NCBI RefSeq assembly: GCF_037975245.1
Contig: NC_092561.1
Coordinates: 8,858,501-8,922,500 of the forward strand
DNA from: Apostichopus japonicus
Taxonomy: Eukaryota > Echinodermata > Holothuroidea > Aspidochirotida > Stichopodidae
Reading direction: 5' to 3'
Length of the DNA stretch: 64,000 bases
Part shown: positions 22,884 to 36,164 of the stretch, piece after piece
How positions within the stretch are numbered: position 1 is the first letter of the stretch
How the letters are laid out: each line of letters starts with the position of its first letter
Notes under the pieces: generated by a model
Databases searched by the model: none
Told to the model about the DNA's origin: nothing
The model's input: the letters and a program-made list of their open reading frames with translations, nothing else
Translations under genes and position numbers: made by a program

Positions 22884-25800
22884 ACTCTGAACATTCAACA
22901 TAGACTACAAAACAGCCGTTTCCTATAACCAAGATATATCTTTGCTTCCAGTGGACACTCTTATGCACAGGAATAAGCTTCAATAAGATAGTTCGGAGAT
23001 AGAATGATGGGCACGATTTCACACGAACTCTCTTACAAAACGCGAAAAAAAAAATCGATAGTAATTTATGCATTTTCGTTTACTCTTCTCTTTCCTCTTA
23101 TTTCAATTACAGCCTTTAAATCTCCCCATGAGGATTGGGGGAGGTGGGGGGGGGGGGGTACAACAGGAAACATCTTGATCATTTCACGTAATGTAGCTTG
23201 TTTCTTAACTGGCATATTCGAACCGTCGATGTATGGTCACATTGTTCAGTCACAGAGAATCATTAAAAAACCTTTTACTTCTATTCTTGTGAAAGTCTAA
23301 AACATTGGGAGACCAAACCGATGGAGGCATGAACACTAGTAGGCCTATCGCTAATTATATACCATACTTGATTTGATAGAAAAATTAACTAACATTGTCT
23401 TATGTTTTGCCTAAGTCCGAAGTATTGCTGTAAACTTTAAATGTTTGAGCTTGTGCGTGTGTGGCTTTGATGTGTATGTGTAAGTACAAGAAAATAGTGT
23501 AAGTTGAATTACGCCATTGCATATACTCGCGTCGTAAACACTTCCTACCAATCATTGCGTGATATACGGTGAGCGTGCGTACTCATGACTTTGAAGACGC
23601 ACCGATTGCTGCTAATAATGGTGGGCAGAAATTTGGTTACAAAATCCATGAAGCTACTTTGGCGTATTATCAAGTTATAATTTTCCAGAATACAGAAATC
23701 GAAGGTTGTACTTGCCACTGAGACAGAAGCTGAAACTATATGTTAGCATTAATATAAAAGACGCTGATGTAATTGTATGTACATGCAAGTACACTAATTT
23801 TATTTTGTCAAACTACCGGTATGAATGTAAAATAAATTTATGAAAATAAAAAAACCCCACCAAACTGGAAATTTGAGTATGATTTCTATAGCTTTGATCA
23901 GCAGTTCTTTGGAAAAGGTTTCTGCATGAAAAACGCTTCTTTTTAAAAGGATCGCCAGGCGGGAGTGAAAGAAACTATAATAGGCAATTCCAAGATGCTG
24001 ATTCAAAAGTTTTTTTTATTATTTATAGCCCCGCCGGAAGTATATAGTGTTTAGAATAAGGGTGGCACGGATTTGATACCAAACTCATCTAAGCTGTGTG
24101 GTAATAATCAGGTGGCACGGAATTGATACAACTCATCTAGGCTGTTGCTTTCTAAGGTTACTTTTTATGTGTTTGGGTATACTGATGGTCTGAAAATCTG
24201 GGGTATTGAAGGTGATTTAATGTATTTTAGAAAATCCTGGGTGAAACCAAGAAAATTCCCAGCGAGTGCTGACAGATGGGTTGGGGGGGGGGGGGAGGCA
24301 CTTTGTTAACCTTTGAACCCTTCTAGCTCAAAATCAAAACGGTCATTGGTGGCAAAAGTAGGATTTGCTGTGATAGCCCAAGCCATCAGATATCAATATT
24401 GCGGGTAGAGGCATGTCTCTTGAAAACTGCTACGAATATATGCTCTAGCGGCCTTGGAAAGTGACCAATTAAGTGTGTAAGCGGGAGCAACTAACTGTGG
24501 TACGACAACTTTTATTTCTAGCCCGTGGGGGTGGAGGTGGGGGAGGGTGAGGGGTGACAATTCAGATTCTAAAGCGCATTGCCTTGGTTTGATCCATTTT
24601 AATGTTACCTTAATATTTCGTACGTTTTCATAAACTTGAGGAAGATCAAACCCTTTAAAGGATCTTCAAACCATACTCCTGTACAAAACATATTCTTTCT
24701 TTGTCGTATTAGCAGGTCAGTGATTCCTAAACCAGTCGCTAAATACCCCCACCCCCACCGCCCACCCCACCCGCTTGTTATATGAACCGACTGGAGGGGC
24801 GCGTAATGACACTGCTGCTTACAAAACAAAACAAATGTGATGAAAACAGAATGTATCGATTCATTGGTTCATAACTGCTTGTATTTATTGTGTAAATAAT
24901 AGGTCATCAGTATCCCCCCCCCCCCCCCAAGCGCCCCTCCTCGATATGCTAGAAAGTCAGATAGTGGTCACCTGTTCCAAAATGCCAACAAGAAGTTTAC
25001 TGCCACTTTCAAAAGTAGTTATCCACACTGAGGTATTGAACTGTTTCAAACCTCCTATATAAAAAAGGCTATAATATAATTTGAACGATCCAGAGAGCCT
25101 CTATAGGAAAGTACTATTGAAAACTTCGAACAGCTTTTTGGTGTGTTAAATTTGTGGGGCAAATACTGACGAATTATGAATCGAAACTGCAATTGGATGG
25201 TTCTAATTAAGGACGTTCATATGATTAATTTTAATTAGTTGCTTCTACGCTATACCAAAAGATGGCCATAAAATTACCTTTTTTGCCCCAAAGTTTTTTG
25301 AATAACGGGTTTTACATAGATATGAGAATCGAGGGAGGTGGGGGGGGGGGGGGATTAAATGAACCAGCGTTCATGTACCGGGTCCAAAAATCTTATGAAC
25401 CACTACGCGGTTTAGCGAGTTCATAGCTGCTTGTGTACATTATCGGGATTACTTCAGTTTGCATAATTCGACGAAAAAAAAGTACATTTGGTATTCAAAT
25501 AACACAAAGAAGCGTCACGGAATTGTATTTCATCCAACCCTCCTCCGGCCACTACAACCCTTTACTTCAATCCACCTACGAATTTTAAACTTTTCAATGA
25601 TAAACACATCATAGACAGATAAAGCAAACAAAGCCGCTTTATCAGTTTTCCTTCTTTGGTTTCCGGTTAATTGTCCCTTTTCGTTTTTGGTAAAGTAGCA
25701 GAAAAAAACTGTCGTACAATTTAACTGACTTGATGCTTTGCGACATCTAGCTAGCGGCGAGTTATGATTTCTTACGGATGGAGACTGAAACCGGAAGGGA

Positions 25801-27271
25801 CGGGTTGGACCCAATAGAAAGGTCACGCATGAACATCAACCTTTATTTGACAGCGAAGAATGAAAAAGCGAATCTTTACCCTATTAACTCTCTGCTAGAA
25901 ATTGTCTTGGTCCAACTTGGTCAACTTTTTGCTGGATTTGGAACTGTTTTCTTGATGCTTCAATGTAACGAGAGCCTGTGTTGGATCTTTTAAAGACTGT
26001 AATCTGTAGCCATTTTGTTTACAAGAACATTTGGAGGCTAATGTAGAATCTTTTAAATCAGTTAGAAGTATGGGGTGGGGGGGTGGGGTGTGTGTGATAA
26101 AGCTAAAATAGAAGTAGGGGTTTGGTCATGGTTTTCAGGGTCGCAAACACATATACGCCCCAAATAAAATCAAGGATATCAGTGGCTGCACCGTCCGCCC
26201 CCCCCCCCATGACCACCGGTGGACAGAATATTACAAAAGCACCTTTCCCTCACCCCTCAACCAACTCCACTCTGTTCTCCCCCATCTACCCTATCCTATC
26301 TTGAATCTTCCACTTGCTTCCCTTCTTCCACGTCCTTCTCCTCCCCCCCCCCTTGAATATCCGCCCCCTCCCAGACCACTCGCTCCTCTCCTCCCCGTCC
26401 CAACCTCCTGCATAAAATCCAGAAACGTTTTATATTTACTGCTGTCATTTCACTATATAGTAGTATACTGATTTTTTACCGCAGTTCGACAAGAGTCAAA
26501 CAAGGAGACCAACTGCTTGCTAAACGCCCTTACATTACAATGTGCATGGAAACTTCCTCTATTGAACCGTATTATTGCCAGACGGGGTCACCCCTGCTTA
26601 TAACGACTTAACTTTTAATATAAACCGCTCAGACTATTTGTGGGGGTGGCAGGGGGCTGGCACGGGGTTGGCAGGGGGTTGGCATGGGTTTGGTAGGGGC
26701 AGACGGTATCAAAACGAAGAAAGAGAAGAATGATTTGATACAAGGAGACTTAAACATATTCACATCTTGTTCCTTTCAAGAAAACCAACAAAAAATAAAT
26801 ATTTGTCCACACCATTGAGTTTCAACTTTATACGTTTGAGTTTTATTTCTTGCAACTAAGAAAACAAAAAAATTCAAAAAAATTCAAAAAAAACCCCCAA
26901 GATTAACACATCAATCAAAGCACATATATGATAACAAAAAAAATCAATAAACTGAACCTGCGAAATGAAAGAAATGTGTAAATATAACACTTTTAAGTGT
27001 TTTATTAGAAAATGATGATATGCAAATTAAAAAAAAAAAAGTAAACAGATTATTTTTCATATAGTGATCTTCGAATCACATGTTGGTAGTGGTGTTGAGG
27101 TCAACAGAGGACAAAGGAAAGATTGAGGCGAGGAGGGGTCAACTTCTTTTCTCAACCTCACCCACCCCCCTCCCCACCCCCTTTCAATGTACCCCTGATG
27201 TCCTCATGGTCACCAGATACCAGTCTACATGAAGATGCCCATCACATTATTTTATATGATTATTCCGTAAT
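22884..27271. other. Between lectin 2 and lectin 3; no gene seen
   Basis: The stretch holds several homopolymer G or C tracts (23137-23157, 24283-24297, 24915-24928, 25339-25353, 26200-26210), an about 57-bp local duplication (24061-24150) and a G-rich minisatellite (26640-26700). I looked for further lectin exons (WIGLND-like words on both strands) and found none. Confidence 0.45.
26638..26702 (+). repeat. G-rich minisatellite
   Basis: Irregular 12-16-bp units of the type GGCAGGGGGTTGGCA, with GGGG in each. It is a candidate quadruplex-forming repeat. Confidence 0.6.
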
Positions 27272-27277
27272 TTTATT
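27272..27277 (-). terminator. Candidate poly(A) signal of lectin 3
   Basis: TTTATT on the plus strand, hence AATAAA on the minus strand, lies 187 nt beyond the lectin 3 stop codon. Position and sequence fit a cleavage signal. Confidence 0.5.
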
Positions 27278-27463
27278 TTGAGTGGTAGTGTTCGCACTGC
27301 TTGTTCAGTGTACTAGTCAATTCGGTGACGAAGGAATCGTAAGTATTAGAGTTTTTAACATCACGCCTCCTGTATGCGCTTGTGTGACGTCACCAGTTGT
27401 TGCGCCTCATCTGTTATAATATTTTCTTCTTTTGGTTAGCTGCAGCTGAGCTCTGCATTGTTT

Positions 27464-30300
27464 TTAGACGAAATTTGGGTTCCTTCCTCCAGGGCCTCCT
27501 GGCCCTGTGGGTGGCATCTGGGGTGCAGTTTGTGGTGTCTCGTATGGCATCATACAGAAGAAAGGGAGGGTCAGTTGGCATTGGACATCGTCCCACCCAT
27601 TCAGAGCCGGAGAATACATGACGCAATTCTGGGATTGTACCCCGGATGCTTGACCATTGTCAGGCTGTCCGACAGCGAAGTTTTTGTAAACTAAGGGATC
27701 ACCGTTGGACCAAGTAAACATACCTTCTTGTCTGCAAACGTTAAAGAGAGTAAGAGAGGGTTAAATAAAACAAACCATCAAAGAGAAGAACTGTTAACGT
27801 ATGCAAATGAGGTCAGCTATGTTCACAACTTAAAGGTCATCATAATCCCCACCACACCCCCTCCCCCCAAAAAATATAAATTTTAATAATTGTCACCCAT
27901 ATTTAAATTTATAAGGCATCTCATTGCCAGGCTCAAAACATAATGTTGTCTCTCTTAGATATTTAATTGTCATTTTTTATATATTTTTTTATCATTTAAC
28001 TTGAACACTCCACAATACCTGTGTACTATGAGGAGGAGTCCAAATCTACACTACATTAACAGCGATCACCTGATCGTCACGTGATCACGTTCACAAGAGT
28101 GTAGTCGTTTCATCAACATATAATATTTTCATATGACTGTAAGTAATGTAGAAGACATCCCTTACATTCTACCATTTATTATTATATTGTTAACTTTATT
28201 AGTTGTACATAACTTGGTAATTTTAAAGTTTAAAACGCATTTTGTGTTGACTAGGCCTATATATTTCTAGCCTCAATAATCCTCGAATCTTTCTTTAATA
28301 CTTTGTGAATGCATTTCCAGTACTAATGCAATGGTACATGAAATTATTCTCATTGAGTTCGTGAAGAGTTATTTCTTCTCCTGTAGTTATATGAAGAAAA
28401 AAAAAAGATAAAATGATAACGAAAAAGAAAACGTGTTGTGATTTAATAAGTAACATTATGACAAAATATATCCACAATTGTATGTTCTCGATGTGAACGC
28501 CCTCTCTTTCACTGAAATATTCATGCGCATAGCATTAACCCTTACGTCATCTAACTCAACAGGTCCAAAATGATGATGCCATCTAGAAACACATTCGCTT
28601 ATGCAAATTTCGAAATCAAAAACAAACGGTCATTTCTATTTTAATATTAAATCATACTTTTACAACTTCAAAATCATATTTTAAGTAATATGTTATTTCC
28701 TGGCTGGGTGGCGGGGTGGTGGTAGCGATTTGGAGGGTTTAACGCACTTAAGAGAGGAAAATACATTATACGAGAGGAAGTAAAGTATATCTACATTTTG
28801 AATTATTACTCCGCTTGAATCGATTAGAGTAGCTGTCATACGTAGAGCAGTATAATTATAAAACGGTATAACTTAGTACGCTGTGGCGAGGTGGGGGGGG
28901 GGGGGGGTTGAGGGGGTGGGGGGTTGGAGGTTCGAATTACGATGGGTTTAGAGGTGTAGCAATAGGCGGCTCATTGAACCAGGGCCCACGTTCCGATAAT
29001 AAAGGATCACAGTTACCTTGCAAGTATAAGGTAGCCAAAAAAACAAACATTTTCTTTTTATACAGTTATGGCTCTGTGTCGAGTGCAATTTGGATGTCAA
29101 GTAAGTGAATTCTCGCTGTTTGAATTCAGAGTGCAGTTTGAAATACTCAAGATCTAACTACAAATCTTTCACAGGGTGTGTACAAGCATGTGACCGGTAT
29201 TCTATACCCTATATGATACATCAAAATCGGCGGTGAATTTGAGCACCCAATTATCAACATCCGAGTCCCCGTTAGGAAGCGTTCTTTTCTTTTTGGTGGA
29301 GAATATATGCGAAGGACTTCCATTCGTGTGTTTATAGAAATGCACATTCAGTCTGATATATTCTTGCTATTCAGCTAAACTGTGACAATATGGTGATTTA
29401 AAGGCATTGAAGAATCGCGCACAAAGAAACGTATGATGCCGGTAATCTGACCTAGTTTCGAATGAGGTGTAACAGATGTGTTAGACACCACCATCGATCC
29501 CAGAAAATACACACACAGCTTGCTACCGTCGGTAATTAGACACTAGGGTACAGTCAATACATACAGCTACGGTCAATACCCACAACAGAGTGTACATAGC
29601 AGCAATGGACATCTCAGGTCTAGATGAAAGATACCAAGGTATCACGTTTCATTACTGTCTGCATTTTGTAGCGACAAGAAAGAAAAAACTTCACGTGCAA
29701 GCTACGGAAAGTTAACTTTTTCAGAGGGCGGCACGCGGTTTGGGGCGAGTCTTCAATGCCTTTAAGCTATATGTGAATCTGAATACTCAATTATTGGAAT
29801 GGATTCCAAACTCCATATAACGTTCGCACTATAGAACGCCAAATTATTTAAATATATCGACTGAAAATGCAAAACCAAATTTAGGCTTTTTAAAGTGGAC
29901 GATGGCAATTGCACGGTTGGATTGCTGTATTGATGAATGTACAATCAGGCGGCTTAAAAGAGACTAACGTAAATGATGTATATATATATACTTACGTGAT
30001 ATCATTCAATCCAATCCAGACATCTTGCGCAGGTGGTTGAGCCACGAGATTGCCTAAAACTGTCTTGATGAAACTCTCCGCGGTCCTGTCGGCGACAATA
30101 GATAGACTACCGATCTCAACGCCGTTACAGGGAGCAAACTGGGCACATGTAGCCTCGGCATCGGCGTATGAAAGAGGATCTGGGAAATATCTCCAGCAAA
30201 ACTTGCCGATACCTGTCCAAAAGGGTGGACATGATGGTCTCTCTGGACCATGGCCATATACAACTAACGGTAGTAAGGCAATAGCGATTAAAAACTTCAT
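27464..30300 (-). CDS. Secreted C-type lectin, two exons (lectin 3)
   Basis: Coding exons on the minus strand are 30300-29996 and 27731-27464, joined in phase 2 (GTAAGT donor, GTTTGCAG acceptor), giving 190 residues. A short signal peptide (MKFLIAIALLPLVVYG) is followed by CPPFW (24-28), Cys35, Cys52, Cys58, WIGLND (95-100), QPD (124-126), QNC (136-138), WDD (148-150), Cys153 and Cys161. QPD is the galactose-type signature of the family. However, the usual Glu before Cys138 is Gln, so calcium affinity may be reduced. The C-terminal tail (about 165-190) is Pro/Gly-rich and longer than in lectin 2. The intron splits a Thr codon just after WIGLNDI, 27 nt further along the domain than the intron of lectin 2. 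The 2264-bp intron carries a TTAA-flanked MITE. Probably an extracellular immune or recognition lectin. Confidence 0.93.
28860..28930 (+). repeat. Poly-G tract in the lectin 3 intron
   Basis: A G-run interrupted by few T residues around 28890-28922. One of many homopolymer G/C tracts in this window. Confidence 0.6.
29402..29761 (-). mobile_element. TTAA-flanked MITE, copy A (in lectin 3 intron)
   Basis: The termini are AGGCATTGAAGA and TCTTCAATGCCT, a perfect 12-bp inverted repeat, flanked by TTAA at 29398-29401 and 29762-29765. TTAA duplications are made by piggyBac and Kolobok transposases. A second copy in opposite orientation lies at 32146-32446, sharing CCAGAAAATACACACAC / GTGTGTGTATTTTCTGG and the AAAGTTAACTTT region. 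360 bp, no coding frame. Confidence 0.85.
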
Positions 30301-30448
30301 TTTTAATTGTGTCTATATCTATGTTTATTTTTTAAGTTTCTCTCGGATCTGTTCCGTATGATACCGAATCAAGAATGAATGGGAAAACTTTATCTGTGAC
30401 TTTTTTTCATTTTTCATCAATCTAAGTCCATCCCCCATGTTACTCACA

Positions 30449-30470
30449 TGCAAATGAAGGTATAAAAAGG
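30449..30470 (+). promoter_or_regulatory. Octamer plus TATA-like motif upstream of lectin 3
   Basis: ATGCAAAT, the POU-factor octamer, is followed 4 bp later by TATAAAAAGG. It lies about 150-170 bp 5' of the lectin 3 start codon. The TATA motif points away from lectin 3, and no gene is visible downstream on the plus strand. The octamer works in either orientation and could still serve lectin 3. Confidence 0.3.
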
Positions 30471-31505
30471 GGCAGTGCTCATTTACATATTAATTTTAAG
30501 GCGGAGTCATTTTTAACACCGTTGAAAGTGGTTTCCTCTCTCGTGGTTCTCGACGAAGAGCTGCAGGAACTTTTAATTTTCAAAATTGTTAATTATATAT
30601 TTCCCTAGAGGTCTGGACCAGACCTCATACAAAATTGTTTGTTAAATCCTTTAGAGGAAAATTAGTTGAAGGGCATGTGTGATAATTGAAAACGGGGTTA
30701 CAGCCGCCGAGAGAAAATTTATTTTTAGGGGAAGAGTTCGTCACAAACAAGACCAGGATGGATCAAGTTAGAACCAAAGCACGACCCTGGATGGTTCGAT
30801 AGGTCAGTTAAGGTGATAACCAACATTTAACGCTCGAGACTAAGGGAAATCAGCCATGGTTGGTTTCTATAACAAGGATGGAAGGAGCTAGGAATCGTAA
30901 TGATAGGGAAGGGGGCGGGAGGGTGGGGTGGCGGTGGGGGGGGGTAGAGACGAGACACGGCAGGATTCGCAAGAAATGAATAGACAAGACATTATTGGAT
31001 CTGTTATACGTCACTGGTTTCGAACCTCAGTAGAGATTACATCAGTGTCCATAACCTAGTCTGAACAAGGCGATGGCATGTAGAGCAGCAAACCTGGCGG
31101 TCCCTTGTTGATACATAACCGCTTTTGTCTTACAAAAACACCCGTGGAGGATTATTAATGTAAGCGCCAATAACAAGAAACAAAAACGTACAAAAGGAAA
31201 TGTGAAAGAGATATTTGTTTTTCAGTAGATCAAGTTTCCTTAAGCCTTTGCATTTTCTCATCAGACCAAAAAACAAATCCTGCTCGTTAAAAATTCAGTA
31301 GCCGATGCTTCTGACTGCGGATTGGCTTATTCCTGGTTTGACTTTCTGATTACGATCGGCTTTGAATCTAAGAAGATTAAATTTGAGAGACTTCTCCCGT
31401 TTTTTTATCTTCCAGATTAATTTCAACCTTTTAAAGGGTAACAGTGTATCACAATATTATCACTGAATAAGTTTAAATTTGTGCATTTGGGTACCAATGT
31501 ACGTC
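30471..31505. other. No gene recognised
   Basis: Unrecognised AT-rich DNA with a G-rich patch at 30908-30950. Confidence 0.4.
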
Positions 31506-31506
31506 T

Positions 31507-31650
<144 letters not shown>

Positions 31651-32145
31651 AATTTATTAGCATGCTTTGCATTATTAGCATTTCAAAACTAGGTAAAATA
31701 GGATGCATTGAAAATAGGAATTCTGATATTGAAGAAATTTGCGTTCAGTAAATACAGTAGTTTCGAATAATTTAAGATAATCGGGGTTTTTTTCATCCGC
31801 GTCGTGCTATTTTAATCCGATTCCGTTGTACCTATATATTTATATATACGTACCCAGTGCTGGGTAAAATATTTTGTCCAACTTTTTTGTTAAGAGTCTT
31901 TGTCTGTTGTGACAAGCAATCTTTGTGTTACGCTTTCCGAAAAACGGGGATCATCCTTGCAGCCCCTTGGTCCCCTCCCAGTGTTCCACAGTACACAAAT
32001 GGCAAAGATGGTTATATTTGAGGGAGAAAAGAGTATGTTTCATTAAGTGTAAATTGAACTAGAGCAGCAATGCTGTAGAATCTCACTACTATTTAGTTGT
32101 GAGCTTGTACTTAAATGCGCATGGTCAGATGCTTATCAGATTTAA

Positions 32146-32446
32146 AGGCATTGAAGACTCGCCCCAAACCGCGTGCCTCCCTCTGAAAAAGTTAACTTTC
32201 CGTTGCTTGCAAAGTGAAGTTTTTTTCTTGTCGCTACAAAATGCAGACAGTATGCACACTGTGTTGTGGGTATTGACCGTAGCTCATGTATTGACTGTAC
32301 ACTAGTGTCTAATTACCGCCGGTAGCAATCTGTGTGTGTATTTTCTGGGATCGATGGTGGTGTCTAATTCTTCTGTTACACCTAATTCGAAACTAGGTCA
32401 GATTACCGGCATCAGACGTTTATTTGTGCGCGAGTCTTCACTCCCT
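32146..32446 (+). mobile_element. TTAA-flanked MITE, copy B
   Basis: It begins AGGCATTGAAGACTCGCCCC after TTAA (32142-32145) and ends GCGAGTCTTCACTCCCT before TTAA (32447-32450). It is a diverged, shorter, inverted relative of the copy at 29402-29761. No coding frame. Confidence 0.82.
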
Positions 32447-32635
32447 TTAAGACAGGTACGGTACCGAGAGATATTGTAGGTGGAAGTTTTGTTCACGGAC
32501 AATTTCATGCACAAAGAGTTACAAAAAAGTTACAAAAGAGATTAAAAATTACTACAAAACTCATCAGGATAAATTGGCAATTAAAGCTCTGCTTAAATGG
32601 CTCCAATTATACCACGCTATATCTAGGAAATTTTT

Positions 32636-32880
32636 GTAATTACGCAATCGACCTGCCACGGTCGTAAATCCACCTCTGGCTCTAAGATTAGCCTGCAGAG
32701 CTTCTTAACACTATTAGGGTCTTTGTGTAAACACTGTGTGGAAATATGTTCATGCCTACAGTTAAGTTAATCAAACAGCGTTCACACAAAGACCGTCATA
32801 CAGGAAAAATATGCGGCAGACTAATCATTGGTAAAAAGAGGTAATTTTACGACAAAGGCAGGTCGATTACGTAATCTCAA
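32636..32880. mobile_element. Foldback MITE, about 245 bp
   Basis: The left arm contains ATTACGCAATCGACCTGCC. The right arm, reverse complemented, contains ATTACGTAATCGACCTGCC. Further matching pairs inward (GTCGTAAA, AGATTAGCCTGC / TGATTAGTCTGC, GGTCTTTGTGT) make most of the element an imperfect hairpin. No target duplication was identified. Confidence 0.7.
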
Positions 32881-33913
32881 GAAACCTTTCCATGATAGCG
32901 TGCTATAGTTGGGGTATATACAGCAGACCTTTGAGCAATGAAGATAAAGCCTTATTAAAGTCAATCTTATTAAAGTTATTAATCTGTTAAAGTCAATCCC
33001 AAAAAGCAGAACTCCCCCCCCCCTTTTTTCTTACAGACTACGGCCCATTGGCCGGACAACGTTAAAACTTCCTATGATTTTCACAGTTGAATTATATATT
33101 TCACTTTCAAGTTAAAAGTTTCTTTTCAAGAGTGGAATCCAAGATGCCTATAGACTGTCGTATTTCCATTTGTCGAATCAATGGCTTTTACTGCCAGGTA
33201 TGGAATCTGTCAATCACTTGGCAGTCGATAGTGATATCGCTATCACATAGCGTTGTAGCCTGTTACATAATTTGTTACATAAAGTGTGGTAGTATACTAG
33301 CTCTGTAAGCTTAATTAATGCACATCATCCTTTTCTTTATCTCCCTCACTAGCTATGCTTGAAAGGTCTGGAACCATGTTAAGGTGGTACCGCGAGGATT
33401 GTGATAGACATATAACCTTAGATATAACCTTAGACAGGGGGGTAGAAAGCTTCCAAGAAGTGGGGGAGGGGGGGGGCACAACATCAGAGGGCCGCAATTA
33501 CTCATTCCACAACCACCACTCGTTATGCTATAAACCGATACTCATCGGCCATATCACTTAAATATATATGATGTGTTAGTATGCTATCAATACTATTATG
33601 GTGCACGTGAATAATTAAAATAACATATTAAAATTAACAAAGGCTTAAGATATCCAAAAGACGTTTCTTCATCAAAGGGGCACATTTTATTTGCCAGTAG
33701 GGCACATTTGCTATTTTGGAAAAATAGTGGGGGGGGGGGCACGTGCCCTCACGCCCCCCGGCTCCTACCCCCTGACCTATCACCATGACCCTCACGCCCC
33801 CCGGCTCCTACCCCTGACTCTATCTATATGCATGTCAGTCTACGTAAAAGATTTTATCAGACAATATATTTTAGCAGCCATTTTGAAAGCAACTCTTTTC
33901 ACTCGCAAAGTTT

Positions 33914-34380
33914 AATATCGACATCTTCATCATTATTTTCATCATCACAGATCCTGTGAAGTGCGATTAAGTTTGACATTCCTCTTTCCTCTATTTTCTT
34001 CTAGTGCTGTTGAACTTGTTGTCTTTATACCGTTCATGTTTTTTATTGCAACCAGAATGCAAAATGCATTGAGGTTTCGATGACTTCAATGCAGTAGACT
34101 TCTGCTTGTTAGTAAAACCAGAACTAGATGTTACAATACCACTATGGCATGATAAACACAAGTAACTTTACTGTACGTGGCTATAAATACCTCCACCAAA
34201 AACAATAGGGGTATTGTAGTCAATGTTAAGAATCCAAAGTTTAATATCGACATTTTCATCATTATTTTCATCATCACCGATCCTGTGAAGTGCGAGTAAG
34301 TTTGACATTGCTCTTTCCCCTCTTTCATTGTAGTGCGGTTGAACTTGTTGCCTTCATACCGTTCGTGCTTTTTATTGCAA
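33914..34380. repeat. Duplicated about 138-bp segment, 328 bp apart
   Basis: The blocks starting at about 33914 and 34242 both read AATATCGACAT, TTCATCATTATTTTCATCATC, GATCCTGTGAAGTGCGA, GTTGAACTTGTTG, ATACCGTTC and TTTTTATTGCAA, with a few substitutions. Confidence 0.8.
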
Positions 34381-34728
34381 AAATAAAAATTAATACGCAG
34401 GTCGTGGCGCTCTTCTGTTTCTGTTGAGTTCGAGTTACAAACGCAAGGTAAGATAGATGGCTGGCATGACTCTTTTTGTTACTCTCATTTCTTTAATGTT
34501 GCCCTACCCCCCCCCCCCCCCTACGCAGAACGTTTTCACTGTATTATTAGCAACTCAACGAAATATAGCGTCTCCGCCTACCTAAAAAGAGACGTATTTG
34601 TATATTTGGGGTCAACAGAGGTTAAAGTCTGAAGACTTTGTGAACACGATAACTCGAAAAAGTACATCTTTGTTGAACTTCCAGAACCCTATCGAAATTG
34701 ATGGAGGTCAAAGGACATCAGCAGTTAA

Positions 34729-35090
34729 CAGTGGCGTAGGAAGGTACTTTTGAGTGGGGGGCTGAAGACTGATGGCCGGCCTGGGGGAGGGGTCTAAGGG
34801 GAGGGGTGTCCCCCTCCCCTTCGGATTTTTTTTTCATTTCCAGGGGGCCTCAGATGCAATTTGGTGCAATATAGCACACTTCAACCCACCCACTCCATTT
34901 TGTATATAATTTTGCATTTTCACCTGGCCTTAGATGCAATTTGGTGCTCCAAATGAGATTTTTTTCTCATTTGGAAATGAAAAAGGGGTTTTCTGACTTG
35001 CGAAGCGGGGGGGGCGGAATGATACTTCCGCCCCTCCACATTTTTCACTGGGGGCTGGCGCCCCCCAGCCCCCCGGTTCCTACGCCCTTG
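34729..35090 (+). mobile_element. hAT-type MITE, copy B
   Basis: It starts CAGTGGCGTAGGAAGG and ends CCGGTTCCTACGCCCTTG. It is the inverted relative of 13464-13848 and shares its interior words. The 8-bp flanks (GCAGTTAA and GGTGGAGC) do not match, so this copy is either old or has lost its duplication by rearrangement. Confidence 0.82.
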
Positions 35091-35230
35091 GGTGGAGCAA
35101 CAACCCACCCATGCCCACTCCAAACACCCCTCTATAAAGTACACACACACACACACAAAAAGAGTTACAATAGAAAGAATGCATGTATTTATTTTCAATT
35201 TTCCAGAAGCCTACAGGGACAAAAGGTTTG

Positions 35231-36160
35231 ACCACATAATGACGAGATGATGATTAAAAGTAAAAAATTTTAAACCCTCGATCCCAACATCCCCCTACCA
35301 CGCATCCACTTGACTCCCCCTCCCCATACCCACTGCCATCTCTTGCTTCTCCTTCTCTTGCACAACTATCTACATAAACTTTGAAAGGTCACACAAAGAT
35401 GATTCACTAGTTACGACATTTTCTTTGAAAGGTTAGTTCAGAGGAAAATTTTATTTAAAAGAAATGACATATTCTAAGCATCCCGGTGGGAATTTGCAAG
35501 CAATTCCTACAAAAAGTCAAATTAAAGCAAATATATACTAGCGTAACGTCATAGTCGCATGCTGGCAGCAAAATGTTTCGTTTTTGTTTTGCTTTTAGTT
35601 TTCACGTTATTCTTCTGTCTGTGGATTGGATAGGGTTCCAACTTTGCCTATCATAAAAGAGATGCGATAGTTATACTTCAGTGTGGTCATATCGAGATGT
35701 ATCCAAAACTTGAAGTAGGAATTTGAACGTAATTTCAAAGTACAATATAAGAGCAATTTTCAATGTGCTGTGCTTCTGTGACATGTCACCTGTTTGCTTC
35801 AAGTTCACTTTGGGTACAAAATGTTTCAACTTGAAAAATGACCGGCATCACCGTTATCTCTGAACATAGGAATTGGATGCAAATTACATCCGGATGCTTA
35901 GAGTGTGTTCCTCTTTCAACAGCCAAAAATAAATTGCCTTATGCACTAACCTTATAAAAACTTGTAACAAAAATATTACGTAAAGGTGGCTTATGCAAAC
36001 TTTTCCCTTCAGGAAATTTGTTTCAATAATATCACTGAAAAGAGTTCATAAACAATTTTGGTTGGTACCATGAATACAAGCAAGTCGCTTCATTTAAGTT
36101 TATTGCTGAATTTCAAGTTAAATAGACAAAAGATATAACAGGTCTTACAAGTCACACACT
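35231..36160. other. No gene recognised
   Basis: AT-rich sequence between a MITE and a tandem array. Nothing recognised. Confidence 0.4.
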
Positions 36161-36164
36161 CTAT

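Noticed and set aside
27397-27694. Three overlapping frames on the plus strand
   Set aside because: They are antisense shadows of lectin 3 exon 2.
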